From Hyphomonadaceae bacterium (GTDB lineage: Bacteria; Pseudomonadota; Alphaproteobacteria; Caulobacterales; Aquidulcibacteraceae), in assembly GCA_009773395.1 (NCBI GenBank), contig WRPI01000001.1, forward strand, positions 310,001 to 374,000: a stretch of DNA of 64,000 bases, written 5' to 3'. A program made the translations under genes and the position numbers. This document shows, piece after piece, positions 55,057 to 64,000 of this stretch (position 1 is its first letter; every line of letters begins with the position of its first letter). The notes beneath the pieces were generated by a model. The model saw only the letters and a list, made by a program, of their open reading frames with translations. It searched no databases and was not told where the DNA came from.

Positions 55057-56319
55057 TTATCCCCAATTGGGAATTACCTCGCCTTGCCACATGTCTTCAT
55101 AGGATTGGCGCGCGCGCACCACTTGCCACTTATCCCCACTTACCATGACTTCGGCAGCCAATGGACGTGAATTATAAGTGGACGCCATCGCAAAACCATA
55201 AGCGCCAGCCGACATAAATGCCAATAAATCATCGGGGTTCACTTTCGCCATCGGCCTATCGACAGTAAAAGTATCCCCAGTTTCGCAAATTGGCCCAACC
55301 ACTGTAATGGGCATCAAGTTCGCGCCAATCGGTGGTTCTTTCACGGCCAAAATCTGGTGGTAAGCATCGTAAAATGCGGGACGCAATAAATCATTCATGG
55401 CGGCGTCAATCACCACAAATTCACGCCCGCCATTTGCTTTAGTCACCAAAGCGCGCGCCAAAAGCACGCCAGCATTGGCGCAAATCAGCCGTCCGGGTTC
55501 AATTTCAATTTTAACACCCAATGGCCCAATTATTTCGCGCACCATTTGCCCATAGGCCTCAAGATCTGGCCCCTCGCCTTTATCGTCATAAATCGCGCCC
55601 AAACCGCCACCAAGATCCAGCCTTGTAATTGCATGGCCCGACAACCGCAATTGCTGCACCATTAAGGCCAAGGCTTCATAGGCAGCACGCATCGGCGCAA
55701 TATCAATAATTTGGCTGCCAATATGCACGGCAAGGCCGCAAATTTTAACGCCCGAAAGCTGTTTCGCATTTTCAAACATTGCAAATGCAGTGGCTGGGCT
55801 GACACCAAATTTTGAAGTCGCATAGCCAGTAGCGATTTTGGAATGCCCGCCTGCCTCAACGTCTGGGTTGACCCTTATGACCACATTTTGAACTTTTCCC
55901 AAATTGTTTGCGATTTCGGCAATGGTTATAAGTTCTTGTTCGCTTTCAACATTTATTTGGTGAATTTCAGTTTTGATAGCAAATTCAAGTTCACGCTTGG
56001 TCTTGCCGACCCCTGAAAATACAATGCGATTAGAAGGCACGCCAGCGCGCATGGCTCTTAAGATTTCACCTTCGGAAACAGTATCCGCACCCGCGCCCAT
56101 TGTCGCCAAAGTTGCGATAACGGCGGCGTTGGAATTGGCTTTAATCGCGAATGCAATATTTATATCAAGGCCATGAAGCGCAGCTTTAAGCACATTGTAA
56201 TGATGCTCTAAAGTTGCTTTGGAATAAACATAAGTCGGGGTTCCTACGGCTTCGGCAATGGCGCGAAGTGGAACGGTCTCGGCGCAAAGTTCGCCGTCAA
56301 TATAATCAAAAAAACGCAT
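55057..56319 (-). CDS. lysA: Diaminopimelate decarboxylase
   Basis: Final step of lysine synthesis, 420 residues, PLP enzyme of the alanine racemase-type barrel. The cofactor lysine is in INIAFAIKANSN, followed by GAGADTVSEGEI; ICGLAVHIGSQI and LDLGGGLGAIY bind the phosphate, and GPICETGDTF supplies the active-site Cys. It follows the LptM-like gene by 14 nt and shares the operon with argH. Confidence 0.94.
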   Translation of the reverse strand: MRFFDYIDGELCAETVPLRAIAEAVGTPTYVYSKATLEHHYNVLKAALHGLDINIAFAIKANSNAAVIATLATMGAGADTVSEGEILRAMRAGVPSNRIVFSGVGKTKRELEFAIKTEIHQINVESEQELITIAEIANNLGKVQNVVIRVNPDVEAGGHSKIATGYATSKFGVSPATAFAMFENAKQLSGVKICGLAVHIGSQIIDIAPMRAAYEALALMVQQLRLSGHAITRLDLGGGLGAIYDDKGEGPDLEAYGQMVREIIGPLGVKIEIEPGRLICANAGVLLARALVTKANGGREFVVIDAAMNDLLRPAFYDAYHQILAVKEPPIGANLMPITVVGPICETGDTFTVDRPMAKVNPDDLLAFMSAGAYGFAMASTYNSRPLAAEVMVSGDKWQVVRARQSYEDMWQGEVIPNWG

Positions 56320-56333
56320 AATAATACTCGGAA

Positions 56334-56531
56334 TTATTTGGGAACAGAAATGGCGGAAGGACTTTCCTTTTGCTTTTCCATCTGGGCATTTGTTGCCCTT
56401 TGTTCCTCATAATTAGCGCGCTCATTGCCCCACATTGGCGGCGCGGTTTTCAAATTGCCCTGCACACCACAAGCAGTTAAAATCACCATTCCGCAAACCA
56501 AAATAAGAAGGTTCGTATAGATTTTATTCAT
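56334..56531 (-). CDS. lptM: LPS translocon maturation factor LptM-like small lipoprotein
   Basis: Lipoprotein of 65 residues, with a hydrophobic signal and lipobox LTAC, Cys21. The mature part GVQGNLKTAPPMWG matches the YifL/LptM family, which assists disulfide formation in LptD. Its place between argH and lysA is conserved in Alphaproteobacteria. It overlaps argH by 8 nt. The family match is short, so confidence rests partly on context. Confidence 0.83.
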   Translation of the reverse strand: MNKIYTNLLILVCGMVILTACGVQGNLKTAPPMWGNERANYEEQRATNAQMEKQKESPSAISVPK

Positions 56532-57933
56532 GCTCGTCCTTCCATTTCTCTATTTGCATTTTGACATTATTTGGCGCGGTCCCGCCAAGCGAAGTGCGTG
56601 AACTAACCGATGCTTCGACATTTAGCAAGGATAAAGCAGCTTCACTTATGCGCGCATCAATTTTTTGGAACTCACTTAAAGGCATTAATGCCAATTCTGG
56701 ATAGTTATTTTGTTCGGCATGTTTAACCACTGCACCAACAATGTGATGCGCTTCACGGAACGGCAAGCCCAATTCACGCACTAACCAATCTGCCAAATCG
56801 GTAGCAGTTGAATAACCTAATTTCGCAGCTTTCAGCATATTCTCGCGGTTGAATGTGATGGTTTCCATCATGCCGCGCATCGCAGTTATACTTAGCCAAA
56901 AATCTTCAAACGCACCAAAAACCAAAACTTTATCTTCTTGCAAATCCTTGGAATAAGTAAGGGGCAAGCCTTTAAGTATCATCAAAAGCGCATTTGAATT
57001 TGCGCATATTTTCGCGGCTTTCGCGCGGATAAGCTCAGCTGCATCGGGGTTGCGTTTTTGCGGCATGATTGACGAGCCGGTGGACCAATCATCGCTAAGC
57101 CTTGCAAAGCCAAATTGCGGCGACGACCATAAAACAATTTCATCGGCCAAGCGTGATAAATTGACGATTGCAATTGAAAGCGCACCAAGTGCTTCAAGTG
57201 CAAAATCACGCGATGCAACGCCGTCCATTGAATTGGCATTCGGGCAGTCAAAGCCCAATTCTTGCGCGACAGTTTCACGATCTATTGGAAATGGCGTTCC
57301 CGCCAGCGCTGCCGACCCCAAAACACATTCGCCTGCATTATGAAACGCATTATTAAGCCTAAAATTGTCGCGTTCTAACATCTCAACATAGGCCAATAAG
57401 TGATGACCCAATGTCACTGGTTGTGCGGTTTGCAAATGGGTGAAGCCTGGCATTATCCAATCAAAATGCTGTTCAGACCGATTGACCAATATGTTTTGCA
57501 GGGATTCGATTTGCGTAATAGTGCTTTGCAGCGCCCGTCGTGTCCAAAGTTTGAAATCATTGGCGACTTGATCATTACGCGAACGCCCCGTGTGCAGGCG
57601 TTTACCTGCTTCACCGATCATCTCAGTTAGCCGTGCTTCAATGTTCAAATGTATGTCTTCAAGCTCAATTGAAAATTCAAATTCGCCATTTTCAATTTGA
57701 CTTGTGATTTTTTCCAAGCCCCCAATAATCGCAACTTTGTCGGTTTCACTAATAATTCCTTGCGCCGCCAGCATATTGGCATGGGCCACGGAACAATCAA
57801 TGTCTTCGCGCCACATTTTTTGGTCAACCGAAATCGAAGCATTAATTGCTTGCAAAGCCTCACTTGGAAGTGCTTCAAAGCGGCCACCCCACATTTTTTG
57901 TTGGGTTTCGCTGCCCTTATCCTTATTATCCAT
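56524..57933 (-). CDS. argH: Argininosuccinate lyase
   Basis: Last step of arginine synthesis, 469 residues. The signature GSSIMPQKRNPDAAELIR is present, and HTGRSRNDQVANDF near the first third carries the Ser/His region. ATG 57933 is the usual start; a longer in-frame reading runs into the divergent tlpA gene and is rejected. Only 26 nt separate its start from tlpA, so promoters must overlap coding sequence. Confidence 0.95.
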   Translation of the reverse strand: MDNKDKGSETQQKMWGGRFEALPSEALQAINASISVDQKMWREDIDCSVAHANMLAAQGIISETDKVAIIGGLEKITSQIENGEFEFSIELEDIHLNIEARLTEMIGEAGKRLHTGRSRNDQVANDFKLWTRRALQSTITQIESLQNILVNRSEQHFDWIMPGFTHLQTAQPVTLGHHLLAYVEMLERDNFRLNNAFHNAGECVLGSAALAGTPFPIDRETVAQELGFDCPNANSMDGVASRDFALEALGALSIAIVNLSRLADEIVLWSSPQFGFARLSDDWSTGSSIMPQKRNPDAAELIRAKAAKICANSNALLMILKGLPLTYSKDLQEDKVLVFGAFEDFWLSITAMRGMMETITFNRENMLKAAKLGYSTATDLADWLVRELGLPFREAHHIVGAVVKHAEQNNYPELALMPLSEFQKIDARISEAALSLLNVEASVSSRTSLGGTAPNNVKMQIEKWKDEHE

Positions 57934-57959
57934 CAAACCAATTTCCGTAAAAGTTGCCA

Positions 57960-58586
57960 ATGACACAAAATATGACAAATTCCAACCAAAACCCGCAAAA
58001 AGCCAAAAACTTGTTTCGGTTTTCAATTGCCATGTGTTTGCTGTTAGTTCTTATTTTGCTTGCGGGCTATTTCGCGCTGTCCCTTAACACTCAAAGCCAT
58101 AAATTGGAAAGGTTTAGAACTGGTGGTTTGGCAGCATTGGAAATTTTGAACAAAGCGCCACAACAGCCACAACAAGTATTTTTTGATGCACAGAAAAAGG
58201 AAATCACCCTCGCAGATTTTCGCGGCAATATTTTGGTGGTTAATATTTGGGCCACTTGGTGCGGGCCGTGTATTGAAGAAATGCCGTCATTGGCAAATTT
58301 GCGCGCGGAATATAAAGACAAGCCAATTGAAATTATTGCAATAAGCGTTGACAGGGCCGATTTCGCACCCAACGCAAAGCAAAAACTCGAAGAACTTAGC
58401 GGTGGAAAATTGGCTTTTTATCACGACCCAATGATGCGAATTGCTTTTCCAATTAGGGCAAAGGGCTTTCCCACCACTGTGATATATGATGCACAAGGCG
58501 TCGAGATTGCTCGAGTATCTGGTGCTGCCAATTGGGATAGCCCAGAAGCGCGCCATTTGATGGACGCTCTCATGCCGTCCAATTAG
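57960..58586 (+). CDS. tlpA: TlpA-family thioredoxin-like disulfide reductase
   Basis: Membrane-anchored periplasmic thiol protein of 208 residues, with an anchor at about 20-42 and the active site WATWCGPC (Cys101, Cys104). It probably reduces metal-chaperone or cytochrome oxidase copper-site cysteines, as TlpA does in Bradyrhizobium. ATG 57960 gives a basic N-tail; ATG 57972 is possible. The divergent pairing with argH is conserved in Rhizobiales. Confidence 0.88.
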   Translation: MTQNMTNSNQNPQKAKNLFRFSIAMCLLLVLILLAGYFALSLNTQSHKLERFRTGGLAALEILNKAPQQPQQVFFDAQKKEITLADFRGNILVVNIWATWCGPCIEEMPSLANLRAEYKDKPIEIIAISVDRADFAPNAKQKLEELSGGKLAFYHDPMMRIAFPIRAKGFPTTVIYDAQGVEIARVSGAANWDSPEARHLMDALMPSN

Positions 58587-58683
58587 TTTACGGCTATCAT
58601 AGTGCGGCATTTGGCCTTATAGAAAAATAGCGATTCTGTGCGAAAATCCGAATGCTGACTTTGGAATTAGAAGGGGAAAGCCA

Positions 58684-59193
58684 ATGCACAAACCACAAAT
58701 CCATTTTGCAATAAAGCTGGTGACAATCTGCGTTGCAATAGCGTCATTTTGTGCTGCTTTATTTGCAAGCCAAGTTCAAGCCCAAAACATACCAAGGGAC
58801 ATTGGTGGTCGTTGGGCAAGTCAAGGATTTAGTTCAATTGTTGATTTTCATGGATGCTTGCAAGACGTAAGAAAATTATGTGGCACGGTTAAATGGCTTT
58901 GGATTTCAGAAGAAGAGGGCGGCGGCCATCGCACCGACCGCAACAACCCCAATCGCGCCTTGCGCTCGAGACCAGTGGTTGGATTGGAAATTGTGCAAAA
59001 CTTCGAGCGCACTGCACCAAACACTTGGTCAGGTGGCACGCTTTACAACCCAATTGATGGTCGCACTTTCAACGGCACAATTCGCGTTGATCACGGAACA
59101 TTGCGTCTGCGTGGTTGCGCAATGGGCTTCTGCAAAACCCAAATTTGGCGCCGCCCTGAGGATTTGATTGCAGCGGCGCGCGGCAATTTTTGA
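58684..59193 (+). CDS. DUF2147 domain-containing secreted protein
   Basis: Protein of 169 residues with a signal peptide cleaved near SQVQA (about residue 34) and a DUF2147 domain: GGRWASQGFSSIVDF, LCGTVKWLW, NPNRALRSRPVVGLEIVQNF and GTLRLRGCAMGFCKTQIWRR. The family is periplasmic or extracellular and of unknown function; two cysteines near the end could pair. It is followed by the convergent hydrolase gene. AGAAGGGGAAA before the ATG is a good ribosome-binding site. Confidence 0.83.
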   Translation: MHKPQIHFAIKLVTICVAIASFCAALFASQVQAQNIPRDIGGRWASQGFSSIVDFHGCLQDVRKLCGTVKWLWISEEEGGGHRTDRNNPNRALRSRPVVGLEIVQNFERTAPNTWSGGTLYNPIDGRTFNGTIRVDHGTLRLRGCAMGFCKTQIWRRPEDLIAAARGNF

Positions 59194-59211
59194 GGGTTGA
59201 TGGTGTGGAAA

Positions 59212-60069
59212 TTATTGAGCGCCAATTATGATATTCGGGGCAAAATCCATTGGCACCAAACCAATAAACCGCCAATAGTGATCATAAACCCCGTCTCGAG
59301 TTAAAGTATTGTGATCCGAATTTTTCATCTCGACAAACTTCTTGGGCGAGTTTGCCATTGCAAATAATGAGCGGCCTTGGGAGAAAGGAATTACGACGTC
59401 ACCAGTGCCATGCGCAATCAATAGTGGCATCTTAACTTTGTGAATGCGCCTTTTGTTTTCAAATCGGTTTCGCATCATTAAATCAATTGGCAAATATGGA
59501 TAATGCGCCTTGGCAACTTCAGGAGCAGACAAGAATGGTGCTTCCAAAAGCAGCGCTCGTGCTGGTTTAAGGCTTGCAACGTGAGTAGCAACGCCGGTTC
59601 CAAGTGAATGGCCATGAATTATGATGTTTTCGGGCCGTATTCTTTGGGCGACTAACCACTCATATGCTGCAATCCCGTCATTCAAAATACCAGCTTCACT
59701 CGGGGTTCCGCTTGATTCCCCATATCCGCGATAAGCAATTGCAAGATAACCAACACCTTGTTTATGCATACGCAAATAGCGCCACTTTGACATTTCAAGA
59801 AGCGTGGCATTTCCGTGGAAAAACAAGACTGTTGGTCGATTTGGTTTTGCTGGTTCGTACCAAGCTTGTATCGTTTCCCCATCTGAGGTCCTAATTCTGA
59901 TATCTTGGATGTCCAGCTTTTCAATATTTGGGTGCTGAGTTACCTTTTGGTTTTGGAAAAGCAACTTATCTTGATTGACGAAGAAATGGATAATAATCGA
60001 AAAATAAATCAGAATTGGAATGGACACCGAGATGATAGATATTCGGACTATGTTATTTGATTTCTTCAT
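59212..60069 (-). CDS. Membrane-anchored alpha/beta hydrolase (BEM46/ABHD13-like)
   Basis: Protein of 285 residues from ATG 60069, MKKSNNIVRIS; a longer in-frame reading starts at 60132. A membrane anchor is at about 8-30. The hydrolase fold shows VLFFHGNATLL (oxyanion), IIHGHSLGTG (nucleophile Ser), HGTGDVVIPFSQG (Asp) and NSDHNTLT (His). The BEM46 group is usually a serine esterase or peptidase with unknown substrate. It is convergent with the DUF2147 gene and divergent from sdhC. Confidence 0.82.
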   Translation of the reverse strand: MKKSNNIVRISIISVSIPILIYFSIIIHFFVNQDKLLFQNQKVTQHPNIEKLDIQDIRIRTSDGETIQAWYEPAKPNRPTVLFFHGNATLLEMSKWRYLRMHKQGVGYLAIAYRGYGESSGTPSEAGILNDGIAAYEWLVAQRIRPENIIIHGHSLGTGVATHVASLKPARALLLEAPFLSAPEVAKAHYPYLPIDLMMRNRFENKRRIHKVKMPLLIAHGTGDVVIPFSQGRSLFAMANSPKKFVEMKNSDHNTLTRDGVYDHYWRFIGLVPMDFAPNIIIGAQ

Positions 60070-60289
60070 TTTGCCGTTCCATAAAACTTCCATTGTCCTA
60101 ATCAAAGAATAATGGCAATTTAACGGCGGCAATAACTTATCTATGAAAACTGTAAGCGCTGTTTTCTATTGTGCCATATCTCCCCATTGCAATTGACCGC
60201 AAACGGGAAAGTATTATTAGGAAGTGGTGAGATAGTTAGTCAAAGTGATTTGCTTTTTGTGAGCAAAAGAACGAAAAACAGGGGCGTTT

Positions 60290-60688
60290 ATGGCAGATTC
60301 AATTCAATCAAAACCGCTTTCGCCACATCTGCAAATTTGGCGGTGGCACGTTACTATGACGACCTCTATTTTGCACCGCGCCACAGGGGTTGCCAATCTC
60401 GCGGCGATAGTCGTGCTTTTAGCGTGGTTAGCAGCTTTGGCGGCGGGGCCGGAGCAATATGCAGCTTTTCAAGCGCTAATTGGCTCGGCATTTGGGCGGT
60501 TGGTGTTATTTGGATGCTTGGTTTCGGTTTCCTATCATATCGCAAACGGCATCAGGCATTTATTGTTTAATCTTGGAATTGGGCTGGATAAAAAAACTGC
60601 CACAATAAGCGGTTGGGTTGTTATTGTTCTTGGGTTTACTGGCGCAATTAAAATGATGTGGCTTGGTTATAGAGCTTTAGGGCATTAG
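60290..60688 (+). CDS. sdhC: Succinate dehydrogenase cytochrome b556 subunit
   Basis: Membrane anchor subunit of complex II, 132 residues, three helices. SPHLQIWRWHVTMTTSILHR contains the quinone-site residues (Ser27-like and His29), and SYHIANGIRHL carries the heme ligand His83. Start ATG 60290. sdhD follows after 9 nt. Confidence 0.94.
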   Translation: MADSIQSKPLSPHLQIWRWHVTMTTSILHRATGVANLAAIVVLLAWLAALAAGPEQYAAFQALIGSAFGRLVLFGCLVSVSYHIANGIRHLLFNLGIGLDKKTATISGWVVIVLGFTGAIKMMWLGYRALGH

Positions 60689-60697
60689 GTGGGGCAA

Positions 60698-61087
60698 ATG
60701 GCAACAAAAGATTTTCGCACACCATTATCAAAAGCGCGCGGCAATGGCGCTTCGGGACATGGCACTGAGCATGTAATTCATCAGCGGGCTTTGGCGGTTG
60801 GCTTATTATTGGGCTTTATTTATGCTGCAACTTCAATATTATTTTTCACCAATTTATCGCATCAAGCAATGGTGGAGTGGTTTTCAAACCCCTTTAATGC
60901 TAGCGTTATGGCTTTATTGATTATCGCTGCTGCTGGGCATTTCAACCTTGGTGTTCAAGTTGTCATCGAAGATTATATTCATAAGCCTTCGAGCAAAGCG
61001 CTTTTGATGCTTGGCATTAATTTTCTTGCAGCTTTGATCGCGGCAATTGGAATCCTATCCATTATTAAAATCTATCTGGGAGCATAA
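60698..61087 (+). CDS. sdhD: Succinate dehydrogenase hydrophobic anchor subunit
   Basis: Second membrane anchor of complex II, 129 residues, three helices. It binds heme and quinone with SdhC. ATG 60698 is preferred over the GTG at 60689 because AGGTGGGG lies about 6 nt before it. H near the second helix in [21 protein letters not shown] is the probable heme ligand. sdhA starts one base after the stop. Confidence 0.9.
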   Translation: MATKDFRTPLSKARGNGASGHGTEHVIHQRALAVGLLLGFIYAATSILFFTNLSHQAMVEWFSNPFNASVMALLIIAAAGHFNLGVQVVIEDYIHKPSSKALLMLGINFLAALIAAIGILSIIKIYLGA

Positions 61088-61088
61088 A

Positions 61089-62882
61089 ATGACCGCATCA
61101 CATAAATGGATTGACCATGTTTATGATGTGGTGGTGGTTGGTGCTGGCGGCTCTGGCCTACGTGCTGCACTTGGTTGCGCCCAAGAAGGGCTAAAAACGG
61201 CCTGTATTTCCAAAGTTTTCCCAACCCGTTCACACACTGTTGCCGCCCAAGGCGGTATTTCGGCTTCGCTTGGCAATATGGGTGAGGATCATTGGCAATG
61301 GCATATGTATGACACTGTGAAAGGTTCCGATTGGTTGGGGGATCAAGACAGCATTGAATATCTAACCCGCAATGCCTCCGCCGCAGTTTATGAGCTTGAA
61401 CATTGGGGCGTGCCATTTTCACGCACCAGCGAAGGCAAAATCTACCAACGCGCGTTTGGTGGCATGACCAAAAACTTCGGCGAAGCCCCCGTTCAACGCA
61501 CTTGCGCCGCCGCTGACCGCACTGGCCACGCCATGCTGCATACGCTTTATGGCAACAGCCTTAAATACGACGTTGAGTTCTTTATCGAATTTTTCGCGCT
61601 CGATTTAATTATGGACGAAGATGGCACTTGCCGTGGGGTTACGGCTTGGGAACTTGCAACTGGTAAACTTCACCGCTTTTCTGCCCAACGCACAGTTTTG
61701 GCGACTGGCGGTTATGGCCGCGCATATTTTTCCTGCACCTCGGCGCATACTTGCACGGGCGATGGCAATGCAATGGTTTTGCGCGCGGGATTACCCTTGC
61801 AGGACATGGAATTTGTGCAATTCCACCCGACTGGTATTTATGGAGCGGGCTGTTTAATCACCGAGGGCGCACGCGGCGAAGGCGGCTATCTTACCAATTC
61901 CAATGGCGAAAGATTTATGGAGCGTTATGCACCAACCGTGAAAGACCTTGCGCCGCGCGACATGGTTTCACGCGCCATGACAATTGAAATCCGCGAGGGG
62001 CGCGGCGTTGGCAAAAATAAAGACCATATCTTCCTGCATCTTGATCACCTTGACCCTAAGATATTGCATGAACGCCTTCCGGGGATTTCCGAATCTGCAA
62101 TGGTATTTTCGGGCGTTGATGTTACTAAAGCGCCAATTCCAGTTTTGCCTACGGTTCACTATAATATGGGCGGCATTCCCACTAATTATCACGGCGAAGT
62201 GGTTATTAAAGACGGCGACAACCCTGATAAAGTGGTCGAAGGGCTTATGGCAGTTGGTGAAGCTGCATGCGTTTCGGTGCATGGGGCTAACCGCCTTGGC
62301 TCAAATTCATTGATTGATTTGGTAGTGTTTGGCCGCGCAGTTGGCTTGCGTTGCGGTGAAGTTCTCAAAAGCGGCGTGCGCCAACCTGCCATCACTGACA
62401 GCCAAACCGACGGCCATTTGGCGCGGCTTGAAAAATTGCGCAATGCCGATGGTGGCACTTCCACCGCCAAACTTCGGCTTGAAATGCAGAAAATCATGCA
62501 GACCAATTGCGCAGTTTTCCGCACTGGGGAAACCCTGCAAGAAGGCTGCGATTTAATCGACAAAGCCTATGCCAAACAAAGCGATTTAAGCGTTAAAGAC
62601 CGTTCTATGATTTGGAATAGTGATTTGGTCGAAGCGCTTGAATTGGAAAACCTATTGCTCCAAGCCAGCGTCACCATGCACGGCGCCAATAATCGCAAAG
62701 AAAGCCGTGGCGCACATGCCCGCGAAGACTTTGCGGATCGTGATGATAAAAATTGGATGAAACATACTCTGGCATATTTGGACGTGCCAACCGGCAAAGT
62801 TTCAATTGATTATCGCCCCGTGCATATGAACACTATGACTGATGATATTGAGACCATTCCACCGAAGGCACGCGTCTACTAA
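61089..62882 (+). CDS. sdhA: Succinate dehydrogenase flavoprotein subunit
   Basis: Catalytic subunit of complex II, 597 residues. The covalent FAD His is His49 in [11 protein letters not shown]. The FAD motif [16 protein letters not shown] is at 14-29, and [11 protein letters not shown] with EGARGEGG and [11 protein letters not shown] form the active site. The sdhB gene, normally next, is absent: the following gene is on the other strand. Confidence 0.96.
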   Translation: MTASHKWIDHVYDVVVVGAGGSGLRAALGCAQEGLKTACISKVFPTRSHTVAAQGGISASLGNMGEDHWQWHMYDTVKGSDWLGDQDSIEYLTRNASAAVYELEHWGVPFSRTSEGKIYQRAFGGMTKNFGEAPVQRTCAAADRTGHAMLHTLYGNSLKYDVEFFIEFFALDLIMDEDGTCRGVTAWELATGKLHRFSAQRTVLATGGYGRAYFSCTSAHTCTGDGNAMVLRAGLPLQDMEFVQFHPTGIYGAGCLITEGARGEGGYLTNSNGERFMERYAPTVKDLAPRDMVSRAMTIEIREGRGVGKNKDHIFLHLDHLDPKILHERLPGISESAMVFSGVDVTKAPIPVLPTVHYNMGGIPTNYHGEVVIKDGDNPDKVVEGLMAVGEAACVSVHGANRLGSNSLIDLVVFGRAVGLRCGEVLKSGVRQPAITDSQTDGHLARLEKLRNADGGTSTAKLRLEMQKIMQTNCAVFRTGETLQEGCDLIDKAYAKQSDLSVKDRSMIWNSDLVEALELENLLLQASVTMHGANNRKESRGAHAREDFADRDDKNWMKHTLAYLDVPTGKVSIDYRPVHMNTMTDDIETIPPKARVY

Positions 62883-62884
62883 CT

Positions 62885-62921
62885 CAAATCGCCGCCCTCG
62901 CTTCGCTCACTTAGCGATTTG
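62885..62921. terminator. Hairpin after sdhA
   Basis: CAAATCGC (62885-62892) pairs with GCGATTTG (62914-62921) over a 21-nt loop containing CGCTTCGC. An AT-only stem, AATAAAAA with TTTTTATT, follows at about 62940-62965. Together they could end both the sdh and exonuclease transcripts. There is no clear T-run after the first hairpin. Confidence 0.35.
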
Positions 62922-62993
62922 GAAAAAGCGGACAACAAAAATAAAAAAGCGTGGTTTTTATTTTTATTGGCATTTTGTTATTGAAGCGTGCTT

Positions 62994-63563
62994 TCAGACA
63001 CTCCCAACTCCTCGCTTCGCTTTCTTCCTATGCGTCAAGATTTCGTGCCATTGGGTTAGGGTATATTCGCCGTCCGCCAAAGCTTTGCACAACAACTCCC
63101 CCGACACCCGCGCATCTTCGCAGGCGTCGTGGTGTTTGAATTCAATTTCGAAATCGCGGGCCAAATTGCCAAGGCCATAGCCGCGCTTTGAATATTTTGG
63201 CCAGGTTCTGCGAATAATGGTGGTGGCATCAAGCCAAGAATAGGCCTTTTGCGGTATTAGATTCTCGATTATGGCTCGATAAATTGCGCTTCTATCAAAA
63301 TAACTATGCGAGGTTACAATACCCGAAGACAGCCAAGCATCAATTTCGTCAAAAATTTCAAAGAATTTTGGCGCGCTTCTTACCATTTCGGCGTCAATGC
63401 CATGAATTGACGTATTCATGCCGAGGAAAAAGCTCTGTGGATTAATCAGCCTGTCATAGCTTTCAACCGCGACACCGTTTTCAAAACGCACCATACCGAT
63501 TTGGCAAATGCTGCTGATGTCATTGTTGGCAGTTTCAACGTCGATGGAAATAAAACAGGGCAT
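62994..63563 (-). CDS. DnaQ-like 3'-5' exonuclease
   Basis: DEDD-family nuclease of 189 residues. Exo I is FISIDVETAN; the middle Asp is in SHSYFDRSAI; Exo III is HHDACEDARVSGEL, with the DEDDh-type His. It resembles a free-standing epsilon-like exonuclease; a role in repair or RNA turnover is possible. It is convergent with sdhA and 3 nt after uppP. Confidence 0.85.
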   Translation of the reverse strand: MPCFISIDVETANNDISSICQIGMVRFENGVAVESYDRLINPQSFFLGMNTSIHGIDAEMVRSAPKFFEIFDEIDAWLSSGIVTSHSYFDRSAIYRAIIENLIPQKAYSWLDATTIIRRTWPKYSKRGYGLGNLARDFEIEFKHHDACEDARVSGELLCKALADGEYTLTQWHEILTHRKKAKRGVGSV

Positions 63564-63566
63564 GTT

Positions 63567-64000
63567 TTAATTTAGGAAGATGGCCAGCATCAAAATGCCC
63601 GCCACAATTCGATAATAGGCAAACGGAACAAACCCATATTTGGTAACAATTGCCATAAATGCCTTGACCACAATAATTGCCGAAATAAAAGATATCACAA
63701 ACCCAATACCAACAATCATCAATTCTTGACCGCCTTGGCCCAATAATTCGGCGCGGTTCTTATAGGCATCATAAACAAACACCCCAATCATGGTTGGAAT
63801 TGCCAAAAAGAAACTAAATTCGGCGGCAGCTTTGCGTTCCACTTTCATCAACATCGCGCCAATAATGGTGGCCCCAGACCTTGAGACTCCGGGTATCATC
63901 GAAACGCATTGCACCAAACCGATTTTAAGGGCCGTGACAAAACCAATATCATCAACTTCCATAATTGCTGGCGCAGGGCGAAATTTCTCGGCCAAAATAA
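63567..64000 (-). CDS. uppP: Undecaprenyl-diphosphatase (partial, N-terminus off the right edge)
   Basis: C-terminal part (about 144 residues) of the BacA-type lipid phosphatase that recycles the peptidoglycan carrier. The motif PGVSRSGATI is present, and at least four hydrophobic segments follow. The frame stays open to the window edge, so the start lies outside. An internal TTG near the edge is not the true start. Confidence 0.9.
   Translation of the reverse strand, partial: ILAEKFRPAPAIMEVDDIGFVTALKIGLVQCVSMIPGVSRSGATIIGAMLMKVERKAAAEFSFFLAIPTMIGVFVYDAYKNRAELLGQGGQELMIVGIGFVISFISAIIVVKAFMAIVTKYGFVPFAYYRIVAGILMLAIFLN

Overview
The window is chromosomal DNA from an alphaproteobacterium, most likely a member or close relative of the Hyphomicrobiales (Rhizobiales), with base composition around or slightly below 50% GC by eye. 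The evidence is gene order: DUF3426-ftsE-ftsX-YdcF-plsC-DUF2125; chorismate mutase-hisC-tyrC; tsaB-rimI-fur-miaB-ybeY-corC-lnt-XRE-trmB; rpmH-rnpA-yidC-engB; and lysA-lptM-argH divergent from tlpA. A palindrome upstream of fabI also looks like a repeat widespread in that order. No rRNA, tRNA, CRISPR array, prophage or transposase gene was found. Both edges cut a gene: puuD on the left and uppP on the right.

Layout. 1-13.1 kb: a polyamine locus. A leftward operon carries a class III aminotransferase, two PuuA-type glutamine synthetase homologues, PotFHIG and PuuD. A GntR/FCD regulator and a rightward puuB-gabD pair lie beside it, and a shared palindrome (core TTGTTATAACA) sits before both operons. 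Together they would import putrescine, glutamylate it, oxidise it, and pass it through GABA and succinate semialdehyde to succinate. 13.3-18.4 kb: division and envelope genes (ftsEX, YdcF-like, plsC, DUF2125). 19-25 kb: rplU-rpmA-obgE-proB, then chorismate mutase-hisC-tyrC. 25-33 kb: a sulfide/persulfide locus with a BigR/SqrR-type repressor, sulfide:quinone oxidoreductase, rhodanese, DUF2892 protein and a complete RND/MFP/TolC efflux system, arranged around a divergent promoter covered by a 26-bp palindrome. 33.4-43.7 kb: glycosyltransferase, two murein enzymes, then the trmB-to-tsaB housekeeping block. 43.7-54.8 kb: ArsC-like and CitE-like proteins, a serine hydrolase, leuB, fabI, COQ9, rpsU, engB-yidC-rnpA-rpmH and a cation efflux protein. 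55-64 kb: lysA-lptM-argH, tlpA, DUF2147 protein, an alpha/beta hydrolase, sdhCDA (no sdhB), an exonuclease and uppP.

The most unusual content is between genes. Six copies of a three-hairpin element occur at about 9.4, 18.7, 33.2, 48.1, 50.5 and 54.9 kb. Each has a flank hairpin, a gap of about 14 nt, a long central hairpin with a 20-25 bp stem, a second gap, and a second flank hairpin, giving a 170-183 bp core. The copies fall into three sequence families that share little primary sequence beyond TGTCAA/TTGACA in the central stem, yet keep the same architecture. Within each family the two flank hairpins resemble each other, so they could also pair with one another around the central hairpin. 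This is the best candidate here for an undescribed system. Other points: rpsU appears to start with CTG; rplU has a pseudoknot-like leader; obgE has a four-hairpin leader; and phoH, metK, proA and sdhB are absent from places where related genomes usually carry them.
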